DNA of 64,000 nt from Nocardia caishijiensis NBRC 108228 (lineage in GTDB: Bacteria; Actinomycetota; Actinomycetes; Mycobacteriales; Mycobacteriaceae), in assembly GCF_001612825.1 (NCBI RefSeq), contig NZ_BDBE01000031.1:62001-126000 (forward strand), written 5' to 3'. The position numbers and the translations under genes are program-made. The notes under the pieces are model-generated. The model did no database searches and had not been told where the DNA came from. It saw only the letters and a program-made list of their open reading frames with translations. Below are positions 57,799-64,000 of the stretch, piece by piece. Numbering within the stretch: the stretch's first letter is position 1; the number at the start of each line of letters is the position of its first letter.

Positions 57799-59040
57799 TC
57801 AGCGCGGGGGGACGCTCATGTCGCGGTTCATCGTGGGGATCTCGATGCTGATGGGCAGGCGCAGTTCGGCGAGGTAGGTGAGGGCCGCCTTGCGGAGGAA
57901 CTCGTCGAGCAACCAGTAGGCGTCGCCCACCGGCGGGACGGCACCGAGCACGCCCTCACGCACCGCGATGAACGGGCCCCAACTGAAGCGCAGCAACGGA
58001 TCCCAGACGGGCTCACGCGGAATGGCGAGACCGTCGGCGATCTTGTCACCGAGCAGGAACCGGGTGAACGAGCCGAGCACCGGCTTGGTGAGAACGGCCA
58101 GGTCGATATTGGCGCCGAGACTGAGCAACCGGTCGGCGAGCTTGGCGCCCTCCGGCGTGGCCTGCAGGATCGGGTCGAGTACTTGCGCCGCTTGGGAATT
58201 CGCGGCCGGCCACGACTTCGGGATGTACTCGTCGCGCACGCCGAGCATGTGCGCGGCCACCTGCCAGGAATGCAGGAACGCTTCGGATTCGTGGTGCGGG
58301 ATCGGCACCTTCCAGTTGGTGAGGTGCTTCATCACCGTGGTCGGCAGGCTGTGCCAGGTGACCATGATGTCGTTCTGGCTGATCGGCACGTCTTCCTCAG
58401 CCGACTGCACCCAGTGCGGCGACTGGGGCAGCAGATGCCGAACCGCCGCGTGGACCAGACGGGTCTTCACACAGGTGATGATCATTTCGCCGTCGGCGGC
58501 ATAGGCGTTGTTGCTGCCGATGTCGTAGCCGAGCTTGGCGGTCTTGGAGATACGGTCCTCGAGGTCGTGCCCACCCTTGGAGTAGTAGACCGAGCGCGCC
58601 TCCTTGGGGATGACGGTGCTCATCATCCCGCTGGCGAACCCGTACAGCACCCCGAGATACAGCCCGCGCTTCTTGTTGAACTCGATCGCGGTGTTCAGCT
58701 TGCCGTAGTCGGTCCACTGCGGCATCCGCCGCGCGTACTCCATGAAATCCCGGAGCTCCGTGGGCAACCCGTCGGGCAACGGCTGACCGTTGCGTGTCCA
58801 GGTGCGCAACAGTTCGTTGACCCGAGGCACCTGCCCGCTGTCGATCAACCGCGCCACCACCGGGTCGGCCTCGGGATCCCACACCGTCAAGGGGTCGACC
58901 CCCGACCCCGACCCGGCGACCGATTCCTCGGGCGACCACGACCACGGCTCCGCCCGCGCGCTCGTCGCCAATCCGAACGCTCCCAGCGCCCCGAGGACGC
59001 CACCGGCTTTCAGCGCATCGCGCCTGTTGAGTCCATCCAT
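57799..59040 (-). CDS. lcp: Latex clearing protein (rubber oxygenase)
   Basis: A 413-residue haem b dioxygenase of the DUF2236/Lcp family that cleaves poly(cis-1,4-isoprene). It has a twin-arginine signal (LNRRDALKAGG, cleavage near ARA). Using numbers I recall for Streptomyces K30 Lcp, key residues are all present one position earlier: Glu147, Arg163, Lys166, Thr167 and haem ligand His197 (VKTRLVHAAVRH). GFASGMMSTVIP and YYSKGGHDLEDRISKTAKLG are typical. Secretion fits the insoluble substrate. The TetR-type lcpR often nearby is not seen. Confidence 0.93.
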   Translation of the reverse strand: MDGLNRRDALKAGGVLGALGAFGLATSARAEPWSWSPEESVAGSGSGVDPLTVWDPEADPVVARLIDSGQVPRVNELLRTWTRNGQPLPDGLPTELRDFMEYARRMPQWTDYGKLNTAIEFNKKRGLYLGVLYGFASGMMSTVIPKEARSVYYSKGGHDLEDRISKTAKLGYDIGSNNAYAADGEMIITCVKTRLVHAAVRHLLPQSPHWVQSAEEDVPISQNDIMVTWHSLPTTVMKHLTNWKVPIPHHESEAFLHSWQVAAHMLGVRDEYIPKSWPAANSQAAQVLDPILQATPEGAKLADRLLSLGANIDLAVLTKPVLGSFTRFLLGDKIADGLAIPREPVWDPLLRFSWGPFIAVREGVLGAVPPVGDAYWLLDEFLRKAALTYLAELRLPISIEIPTMNRDMSVPPR

Positions 59041-59422
59041 TGCCTCACTCCTCGTCGAGTACGAGCACACCGCGATCCGCAGGCAACGACAGCTTCGAGT
59101 CGTCGGCGCGTCGCGGAATGAGTATTAACTTAACAGCGGAAGACGGAGTCGGACGCGCGTTTTCGGAAGCCGTGACGAGGCGCGCGATACGGCCGGAATC
59201 GGAGCATCAACACGGAAGATTATCCACCTAGAACGTGTTTCAATCCGATATTTCATCACCATGCCCCCGATCGGCGGCGCTACGGAGGCCGCCCGTGACC
59301 CTGCGCCATCGGGTCCGTCGATGTTCAAAACAGCTAGTAACTTCTGAGCGGAGGCGGTACCCGGTCGTGGTCGGAACCGCAGACCCGTCTCTGCGACCAT
59401 CAACCCCGACGGCGCGTCACGG
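59041..59422. other. 382-base intergenic region upstream of lcp
   Basis: No convincing gene in either strand. GC falls near 59125, where TTAACTTAA-like sequence occurs; on the minus strand this reads as an AT-rich TAATACT-type -10 candidate about 90 bases before lcp. It probably contains the lcp promoter. The rest shows nothing recognisable. Confidence 0.5.
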
Positions 59423-59659
59423 TCAGGTCTTCAGGTACCACTTCGAGTCGGGCCGGAGAACGCACTCGGGGATCAGCGCGAGACCCGGCTTCCCGTTCTC
59501 GTCGTACGGAATCCGGATTCCGGTCTCCAGCGACTTCTCCTCGCACGCGGCTTCGGATTCGAACGGGCCGATATAGACGGGCTCGAATCCACCGATATTT
59601 CGGGGACCAGGCGAGCAGAGAACGGCGGTCGCGATGATCGCGGCGACAATTGAATACAT
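59423..59659 (-). CDS. Small secreted protein, 78 residues
   Basis: Starts MYSIVAAIIATAVLCSPGPR with GAGGAAA upstream. The short hydrophobic leader is followed by YIGPFESEAACEEKSLETGI, which resembles small exported proteins where residues are counted by an SPxS/FxSxxxC motif, and by ECVLRPDSKWY. Two Cys in the mature part. It follows the sigma-like gene on the same strand after 89 bases. Unknown function. Confidence 0.6.
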   Translation of the reverse strand: MYSIVAAIIATAVLCSPGPRNIGGFEPVYIGPFESEAACEEKSLETGIRIPYDENGKPGLALIPECVLRPDSKWYLKT

Positions 59660-59748
59660 GGGAATTTCCTCGGGCTGGAGCATCGATTCACAGAAATTGA
59701 TGCGCGCAACAACGACATCGGTTCGGAATTCGAGATGTCGAGTTCGGC

Positions 59749-60414
59749 CTAGGCCGCCGCACGCAATGCCGACCGGGTGAGGTCGCGGAGCAGGGGCATC
59801 CCCCGGGAGCTGATTCGCCGCACGGTGCCGTCGGGAATGCCCAGCAGTGCCGCCACCTCGACGATCGTGCGTCGATCGAAACCGTCCTCGGTGACCGTGA
59901 AGATCGCCCGGAAGACCGGGTGGTAGCAGTCGGGAAGTCCAGCGACGAGGGCGGCACAGAACTCACGCAGTTCCAGCATCGACATCTCATCGAGGATCGG
60001 TCGCGCGGCCAGCCTGCCCGCGAGGTCGAGGTCGTCGACCCGGTGGCCCGCGTCCCGCTTCCGCGCACTCTCCCGGCGCAGCAGCTCCTTCACCTTCCAT
60101 TGCAGCACATTGGTTTCCACGTATGCCCGCCAGTTGACGACCTGCCGGGCAGGCAGCGGTTTCAGGACCAGGTCCTCGGCCACCCGGGAGGCGATGTCGT
60201 CGCTGTGGTGCCGCAGATGACCGGCGAGCGCCCGCCATGCGACACGCTCCGCGTGCTGAGTGATCCGAGGGAGTGTGGTGCCGTACATCCACTCGAACAC
60301 CTCCGCTTGGCGGCGGACGGGCACGTCGGACAGCGTGCGCCCGTGCCACTGCCCGAACCAGTCGTCGTCCGATCGTTCATTGTCCGGACGGATTTCACGG
60401 ATGGCTGCGTTCAC
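59749..60414 (-). CDS. Divergent sigma-70-like protein
   Basis: A 221-residue protein. The middle (AEDLVLKPLPARQVVNWRAY, ETNVLQWKVKELLRRESARKR) looks like sigma region 2, and the C-terminus (LPDCYHPVFRAIF, then EVAALLGIPDGTVRRISSRG) like region 4 with an HTH. The N-terminal 60 residues are unusual. GTG at 60414 has GGGGAA before it; a TTG at 60429 is also possible. It may be a non-classical sigma factor or a DNA-binding relative. Divergent from a two-component pair. Confidence 0.7.
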   Translation of the reverse strand: MNAAIREIRPDNERSDDDWFGQWHGRTLSDVPVRRQAEVFEWMYGTTLPRITQHAERVAWRALAGHLRHHSDDIASRVAEDLVLKPLPARQVVNWRAYVETNVLQWKVKELLRRESARKRDAGHRVDDLDLAGRLAARPILDEMSMLELREFCAALVAGLPDCYHPVFRAIFTVTEDGFDRRTIVEVAALLGIPDGTVRRISSRGMPLLRDLTRSALRAAA

Positions 60415-60768
60415 GATAATTCCCCGCAATTCGGTAGTTCGATATCGATTACGGTATCCACCTCAGCCGGGCGCGCACTATTGCTGAATACACCGACGAC
60501 AATCTGCGTGTGTGCACGCATTTCCATTTCTCCGTGCACACACGGAGAGCGATGTCCGTATACGCCCCGATTCGTCCGGCCCCACCGGCGAATATTCTGA
60601 AGGGGAAACAACCACAACAACACCGGCGCGGCGGCAATGCCACACCCGGGACCGACCGGTCGGATCGGAGACACAGGGTGAGCGTCGACCGATCTTCTTT
60701 CTCCTCAACGCATTTCACTGCCGCGCCGTCGCGTTATGCTGAACCAGCAGGAGATCGGGGGGCGGGTG
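60415..60768. other. 354-base divergent regulatory region
   Basis: Lies between the sigma-like gene and the histidine kinase gene. Contains a perfect long inverted repeat (60507-60544) and is AT-richer near 60590-60615. No gene with good start or codon pattern was found. If the kinase starts at the ATG at 60736, the region is 33 bases shorter. Confidence 0.55.
60507..60544. promoter_or_regulatory. Perfect 12-bp-arm inverted repeat
   Basis: CGTGTGTGCACG, 14 bases, CGTGCACACACG. Arms are exact complements; each arm also contains the small palindrome GTGCAC. It may be a dimer or tetramer operator shared by the divergent genes. Confidence 0.6.
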
Positions 60769-62589
60769 ATGGGGCGAGTCGCGATCGTGTCGGCTCTCAC
60801 CGCCGTGATCACCGCTGTCGGTGTGGCATCGACGGATTGGTCGCCGACCGCGGTGCGCGATCCGGCGCGGGCGCTGTCGCTCGGGCCCATGGAGGCCTTC
60901 GTGGCTGACCGTGGCGGCTACCTTCCCGCGTTCACCGTGACCGAACTCGTGGTCTCCGTGCTGACCTCGGTCGCGACGGTCGCCGCGGGCCTGGCCATCT
61001 GGCATCTACGACCCCGCTACGCGACCGGCAAGTTCATGATCGCCGCAGGTCTGCTCTCGCTGGCGTGCCTGGTTCGCAGGTCGGACACGCCCGCGCTGTT
61101 CACGGCGGGCGTCATCCTCACCAACACCGCTCTGCCCATCGTCATCCACCTCGTGCTCGGCTACCCGTCCGGGCATCTGCGCAAACGCTGGGAGAAGGTG
61201 TTCGTCGGGCTGTGCTGGGCGCTGGCGACGGTGGGCGTGGCGATCGAATGGTTGTTCTTCGATCCCCGCCTCGCCGACGCGCGACACGAGTCCACGTCAC
61301 GGAATCTGCTGTTGATCGACCATCGGCCCGAGCTGGCGAGCGCGTTGCAACTCGGGGTCGGATACACGATGGCCGCCTTCGCCATCGTGCTCACCGGCGC
61401 TCTGATCACGCGCTGGATCCGGGGCACGCGCAGCTATCGTTCCGAATTCGCACCGGTGCTCGTCATCAGTCTGATCGGCTTCGTCGTGCTCGCGGTGGTG
61501 TTGATCGCGACCACGAAACGCTCCTGGCTACAGGGCGAATGGGTGCTGTCGTTCCGCAATCCCTGTGTCGTGCTGCTGCCGCTCACCGCGGTCGTGATCG
61601 TGAGCCGGTACCGGTTCACGCACGCGGCGATCCACACCGCGCTGACCGAACTCGGATCCGCCCCGCTCACCGATGGATTCGTCGAGTCGCTGCGGCGAAT
61701 CGTGCACGACCCGGACCTGGAGATCCTGACCTACGACGAGCGTGCCGGAACCTATGTCGACGGTCAGGGTGCGCCTCGGGTGGTTGATCCCACGCCACCG
61801 GGTCGGGCGGTGACCCTCGTCGACCGGTCCGGCGCTCGGGTGGGTGCCGTGTTGCACGACCGTGCGCTGTTCGTGCAGCGGGAGTTGCGTGGTGCGTTGC
61901 GCTTGACCGTCGGCCTGGCACTCGAGCACAAGCGGTTGCAACGCGAGCTGCACGAGCAGTTGCTCGAGGTGCGTGAGTCCCGCGCCCGCATCGTGCACGC
62001 GGGCGATGTCCACCGTCAGCGCATCGGTCGCGACCTGCACGACGGTGCCCAGCAACTCCTCGTCACCGCGATCCTGCATCTCGGTCGTGCGCAGCAATCG
62101 CACACCGTCGCCGAGCTGCGCGGGCATCTCGACGCCGGAACCGAATCCGCCCGAACAGCTCTGGCCGGTCTGCGTGAGCTCGCCAGAGGTGTGTATCCGG
62201 CGACGCTCACCGACTACGGGCTGGTCGCCGCGCTGAATTCACTCGCCGAGCGCAATCCGCTACCCATCGAACTCACCAGCTCGCTGACCGAACGTCCCGG
62301 CCCGACAACCGAATTGGCCGCGTACTACATCGCGGCGGAGGCCATCACCAACGCAGGCAAACATGCCGATGCCGAATACGTCCAGATCACCATCGACCGG
62401 GACGCGGCGGACCTGGTGCTGGTCGTGCGCGACGACGGCCGAGGGGGCGCCGCCCTGACCAGGGGTGGCGGACTCGACGGCCTGGTCGATCGGGCGGGGG
62501 CGATCGGCGGCTGCCTCACCGTCCTGAGTCCGGCGGGTGCCGGGACGACGGTCACCGCGACCCTGCCCTTCACCGAGGTGTCTCCATGA
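60769..62589 (+). CDS. Sensor histidine kinase with large membrane/sensor region
   Basis: A 606-residue kinase. The N-terminal half has about seven spans (to residue 290), a possible GAF-like linker (ILTYDERAGTYVDGQGAPRV), then HisKA_3 with IGRDLHDGAQQLL and HATPase_c with EAITNAGKHADAEYV and DDGRGGAALTRGGGLDGLVDR. The ATG at 60769 is chosen because the signal-like helix starts directly after it; an in-frame ATG at 60736 would add 11 residues. Coupled to its regulator by an ATGA overlap. Confidence 0.88.
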   Translation: MGRVAIVSALTAVITAVGVASTDWSPTAVRDPARALSLGPMEAFVADRGGYLPAFTVTELVVSVLTSVATVAAGLAIWHLRPRYATGKFMIAAGLLSLACLVRRSDTPALFTAGVILTNTALPIVIHLVLGYPSGHLRKRWEKVFVGLCWALATVGVAIEWLFFDPRLADARHESTSRNLLLIDHRPELASALQLGVGYTMAAFAIVLTGALITRWIRGTRSYRSEFAPVLVISLIGFVVLAVVLIATTKRSWLQGEWVLSFRNPCVVLLPLTAVVIVSRYRFTHAAIHTALTELGSAPLTDGFVESLRRIVHDPDLEILTYDERAGTYVDGQGAPRVVDPTPPGRAVTLVDRSGARVGAVLHDRALFVQRELRGALRLTVGLALEHKRLQRELHEQLLEVRESRARIVHAGDVHRQRIGRDLHDGAQQLLVTAILHLGRAQQSHTVAELRGHLDAGTESARTALAGLRELARGVYPATLTDYGLVAALNSLAERNPLPIELTSSLTERPGPTTELAAYYIAAEAITNAGKHADAEYVQITIDRDAADLVLVVRDDGRGGAALTRGGGLDGLVDRAGAIGGCLTVLSPAGAGTTVTATLPFTEVSP

Positions 62590-63248
62590 CATTGCGTGTC
62601 GTTCTCGCCGATGACGAGGTGCTGTTCCGAACCGGGCTGCGCCACCTGCTCGAGCACGAGGGGATGTCGGTCGTCGGCGAGGCGGGCGACGCCGACGCGC
62701 TGCTCGCGCTGATCGAGGAGCACGGCCCCGACCTGGCGATCGTCGATATCAGGATGCCGCCGCTGCACCGGACCGAAGGGTTGGCAGCCACGGCCGCGAT
62801 CAGGGCCCGCTATCCCGGAACCGCGGTGATGCTGTTGTCGGCGCATGTGGAGACCGAGGAAGCGGTGCAACTGCTGGCGGGCGGCGCGCGGGGCATCGGC
62901 TATATGCTCAAGGACCGGTGCGGCGACGTCGCCGCCTTCATCGGCGCCCTGCATCAGATCGCCGCGGGCGGGACCGCCATCGAACCGACGCTGGTCACTC
63001 TCCTGCTGCAACGTCCGCATCGCGGACATCGAGCCATCGATGAACTGACCCACCGCGAACGCGAAGTGCTGGCCGCGATGGCCGAGGGCAAATCGAACCC
63101 GGCGATCGCCCGCGCCCTCGGTTGCACGAAACGCACTGTGGAAAGCCACATCATGCGCATCTTCGACAAACTCGGCCTGGAAATCCACACCGAAGACGAC
63201 CGCCGCGTACGCGCGGTCCTCGTCTACCTCAAAGAACAGACGAGATGA
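62586..63248 (+). CDS. NarL/LuxR-type response regulator
   Basis: A 220-residue regulator. The receiver has ADD at 8-10 and phospho-Asp54 (AIVDIRMPP), Ser in LLSAH and Lys in MLKDRCG; the output is a LuxR HTH (LTHREREVLAAMAEGKSNPA, TKRTVESHIMRIFDKLGL). Start overlaps the kinase stop by 4 bases. Together they are an intact pair, in contrast to the broken pair at 56-57 kb. Confidence 0.92.
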   Translation: MTLRVVLADDEVLFRTGLRHLLEHEGMSVVGEAGDADALLALIEEHGPDLAIVDIRMPPLHRTEGLAATAAIRARYPGTAVMLLSAHVETEEAVQLLAGGARGIGYMLKDRCGDVAAFIGALHQIAAGGTAIEPTLVTLLLQRPHRGHRAIDELTHREREVLAAMAEGKSNPAIARALGCTKRTVESHIMRIFDKLGLEIHTEDDRRVRAVLVYLKEQTR

Positions 63249-63266
63249 ACCGGCTCCGCGCCGGAA

Positions 63267-63290
63267 GGCGTCATCGGCACGATCGACGCC
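63267..63290. terminator. Hairpin between convergent genes
   Basis: GGCGTC (63267-63272) pairs with GACGCC (63285-63290), with an inner ATCG/CGAT pairing. It lies between the response regulator and the convergent secreted protein gene. Confidence 0.5.
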
Positions 63291-63313
63291 GCGACCGCCC
63301 CGGCTGCTCGGAG

Positions 63314-64000
63314 CTATTCGAGTGTCGATGTGCTCGGAGTGATGCGGAATCGGTGGGTGCCGTCGGTGCAGGTGATGCTGTCGGTAGTGGTGACTGTGCA
63401 CCAGTTGCTGTAAACGAAGATCGTGTCGCCCACGGCGAGGGGTTTCGTTCCAGCTGTGTCGTCGAGGTTGGTGAAGCCGGGGGATCCTTGCGCGGCGAAG
63501 TGCGAGCCCGAGGCGGTGAGCTCGATGGCGGTCGCTTTGCGTGGGGCACCGGAGGAACCACTGGGGAGGTCCGGGGCATCGGCGGGCATCCCGTCGGCAG
63601 TGGCACCGTTGCAGCCCGCGGTGACATCGAGCGTGGTGCCGGACGGAGCCGCCCTCATCGCGCAGTAGAAGTTCGCCGCCGGGGTGCGGAAGAAGAAGGT
63701 GCGGGGCGCGTAGCTCTGTCCGGAGTACTCGTAGTCCTCGGCGTTGACGACATTGCTCAGGATCGGCTCGGTCGAGCCTTTCAGCATGATCTCGTCGGTA
63801 CCACTCGCTCGCTCACAGGCGGACCGGTAGCCGTTGATTGTGGATTTGCCGAGAGTCGGTGTGGCGCAATACCAGTCGTCCACGGTGGCGTGCTGGGCAT
63901 TGCCGTCGGTGACGGTCGCGGGGTCACGGTATCTGGTCATCACCGACATCGCGGTTGCGCAGTCGACCTGTCCGCGGTTCACGAGGACGTTGTCCTCGCC
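63314..64000 (-). CDS. Cys-rich extracellular-type protein, N-terminus beyond window
   Basis: 229 codons are visible and the frame is open at the right edge, so the start lies outside. The protein contains repeated Cys-bearing units (QVDCATAMSVMTRY, DDWYCATP, SACERASG, NFYCAMRA, TAGCNG, NWCTVTTTDSITCTDG) that look like two similar extracellular modules (FFRTPAANFYCAM and VYSNWCTVTTTDSI). This pattern is common in secreted or lipoprotein sensor-like proteins of Nocardia. No enzyme motif is visible. Confidence 0.72.
   Translation of the reverse strand, partial: GEDNVLVNRGQVDCATAMSVMTRYRDPATVTDGNAQHATVDDWYCATPTLGKSTINGYRSACERASGTDEIMLKGSTEPILSNVVNAEDYEYSGQSYAPRTFFFRTPAANFYCAMRAAPSGTTLDVTAGCNGATADGMPADAPDLPSGSSGAPRKATAIELTASGSHFAAQGSPGFTNLDDTAGTKPLAVGDTIFVYSNWCTVTTTDSITCTDGTHRFRITPSTSTLE

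Overview
The window reads as a chromosome segment of a high-GC, mycolic-acid-producing actinomycete, most likely Nocardia or a close relative such as Rhodococcus or Gordonia. The reasons are gene content: the FAS-II block fabD-acpM-kasA-accD6 preceded by aceE and a MabR-type regulator, the aceE / lipoprotein / DUF3052 / ahpE neighbourhood known from mycobacteria, an EphD-type hydrolase-reductase fusion, mycothiol-linked enzymes (MscR), an F420-type LLM oxidoreductase, a latex-clearing protein and many GTG starts. No species call is possible from the sequence alone.

Layout. 1-11 kb: nitroreductase tail and HxlR regulator, then the minus-strand block aceE-mabR-fabD-acpM-kasA-accD6 with a textbook MabR operator before fabD, then lipoprotein, DUF3052, ahpE and tRNA-Val on the plus strand. 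11-13 kb: an intact IS481-family element whose CTAG-containing target duplication supplies stop codons to three genes. 13-22 kb: kinase, small ECF sigma operon, methyltransferase, RNase Z, TetR/membrane protein pair, a decayed MFS transporter scrap, DUF3145 and two serine hydrolases. 22-27 kb: a zinc-uptake (Azt) locus with a permease fused to a beta-propeller, divergent from its ATPase across a Zur-like palindrome. 27-33.5 kb: NDMA-type alcohol dehydrogenase, DinB protein, phosphotransferase, fused aminodeoxychorismate synthase, alpha-carbonic anhydrase.

33.7-41.1 kb is the most unusual region: a five-domain TerD / DUF2510 / zinc-ribbon / TerB-like / HNH protein, a mirrored pair of small two-helix pilin-like membrane proteins, an FBP zinc-finger protein, an Old Yellow Enzyme with its MerR regulator, a TerD-VWA protein, and an ATP-grasp enzyme with an unknown partner. 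This fits the general idea of Ter-type stress or defence modules, but the combination is not one I recognise. 41-50.5 kb: tRNA-Met, a periodic Cys/Ser/Gly-tail membrane protein divergent from a WH-motif protein, the ephD / ferredoxin reductase / diiron-like operon, an 18-residue peptide gene with a consensus Shine-Dalgarno and its own terminator, and an LLM-DUF72-UdgX run. 50.5-64 kb: CocE-type hydrolase and TetR, mscR with an MBL hydrolase, a histidine kinase whose response regulator is broken, the rubber oxygenase lcp, a sigma-like protein, an intact two-component pair, and a partial secreted protein at the right edge.

No rRNA, CRISPR array, prophage or replication origin was seen. Boundaries rest on start-codon, Shine-Dalgarno and overlap reasoning, and family names come from recalled motifs; no database search was run.
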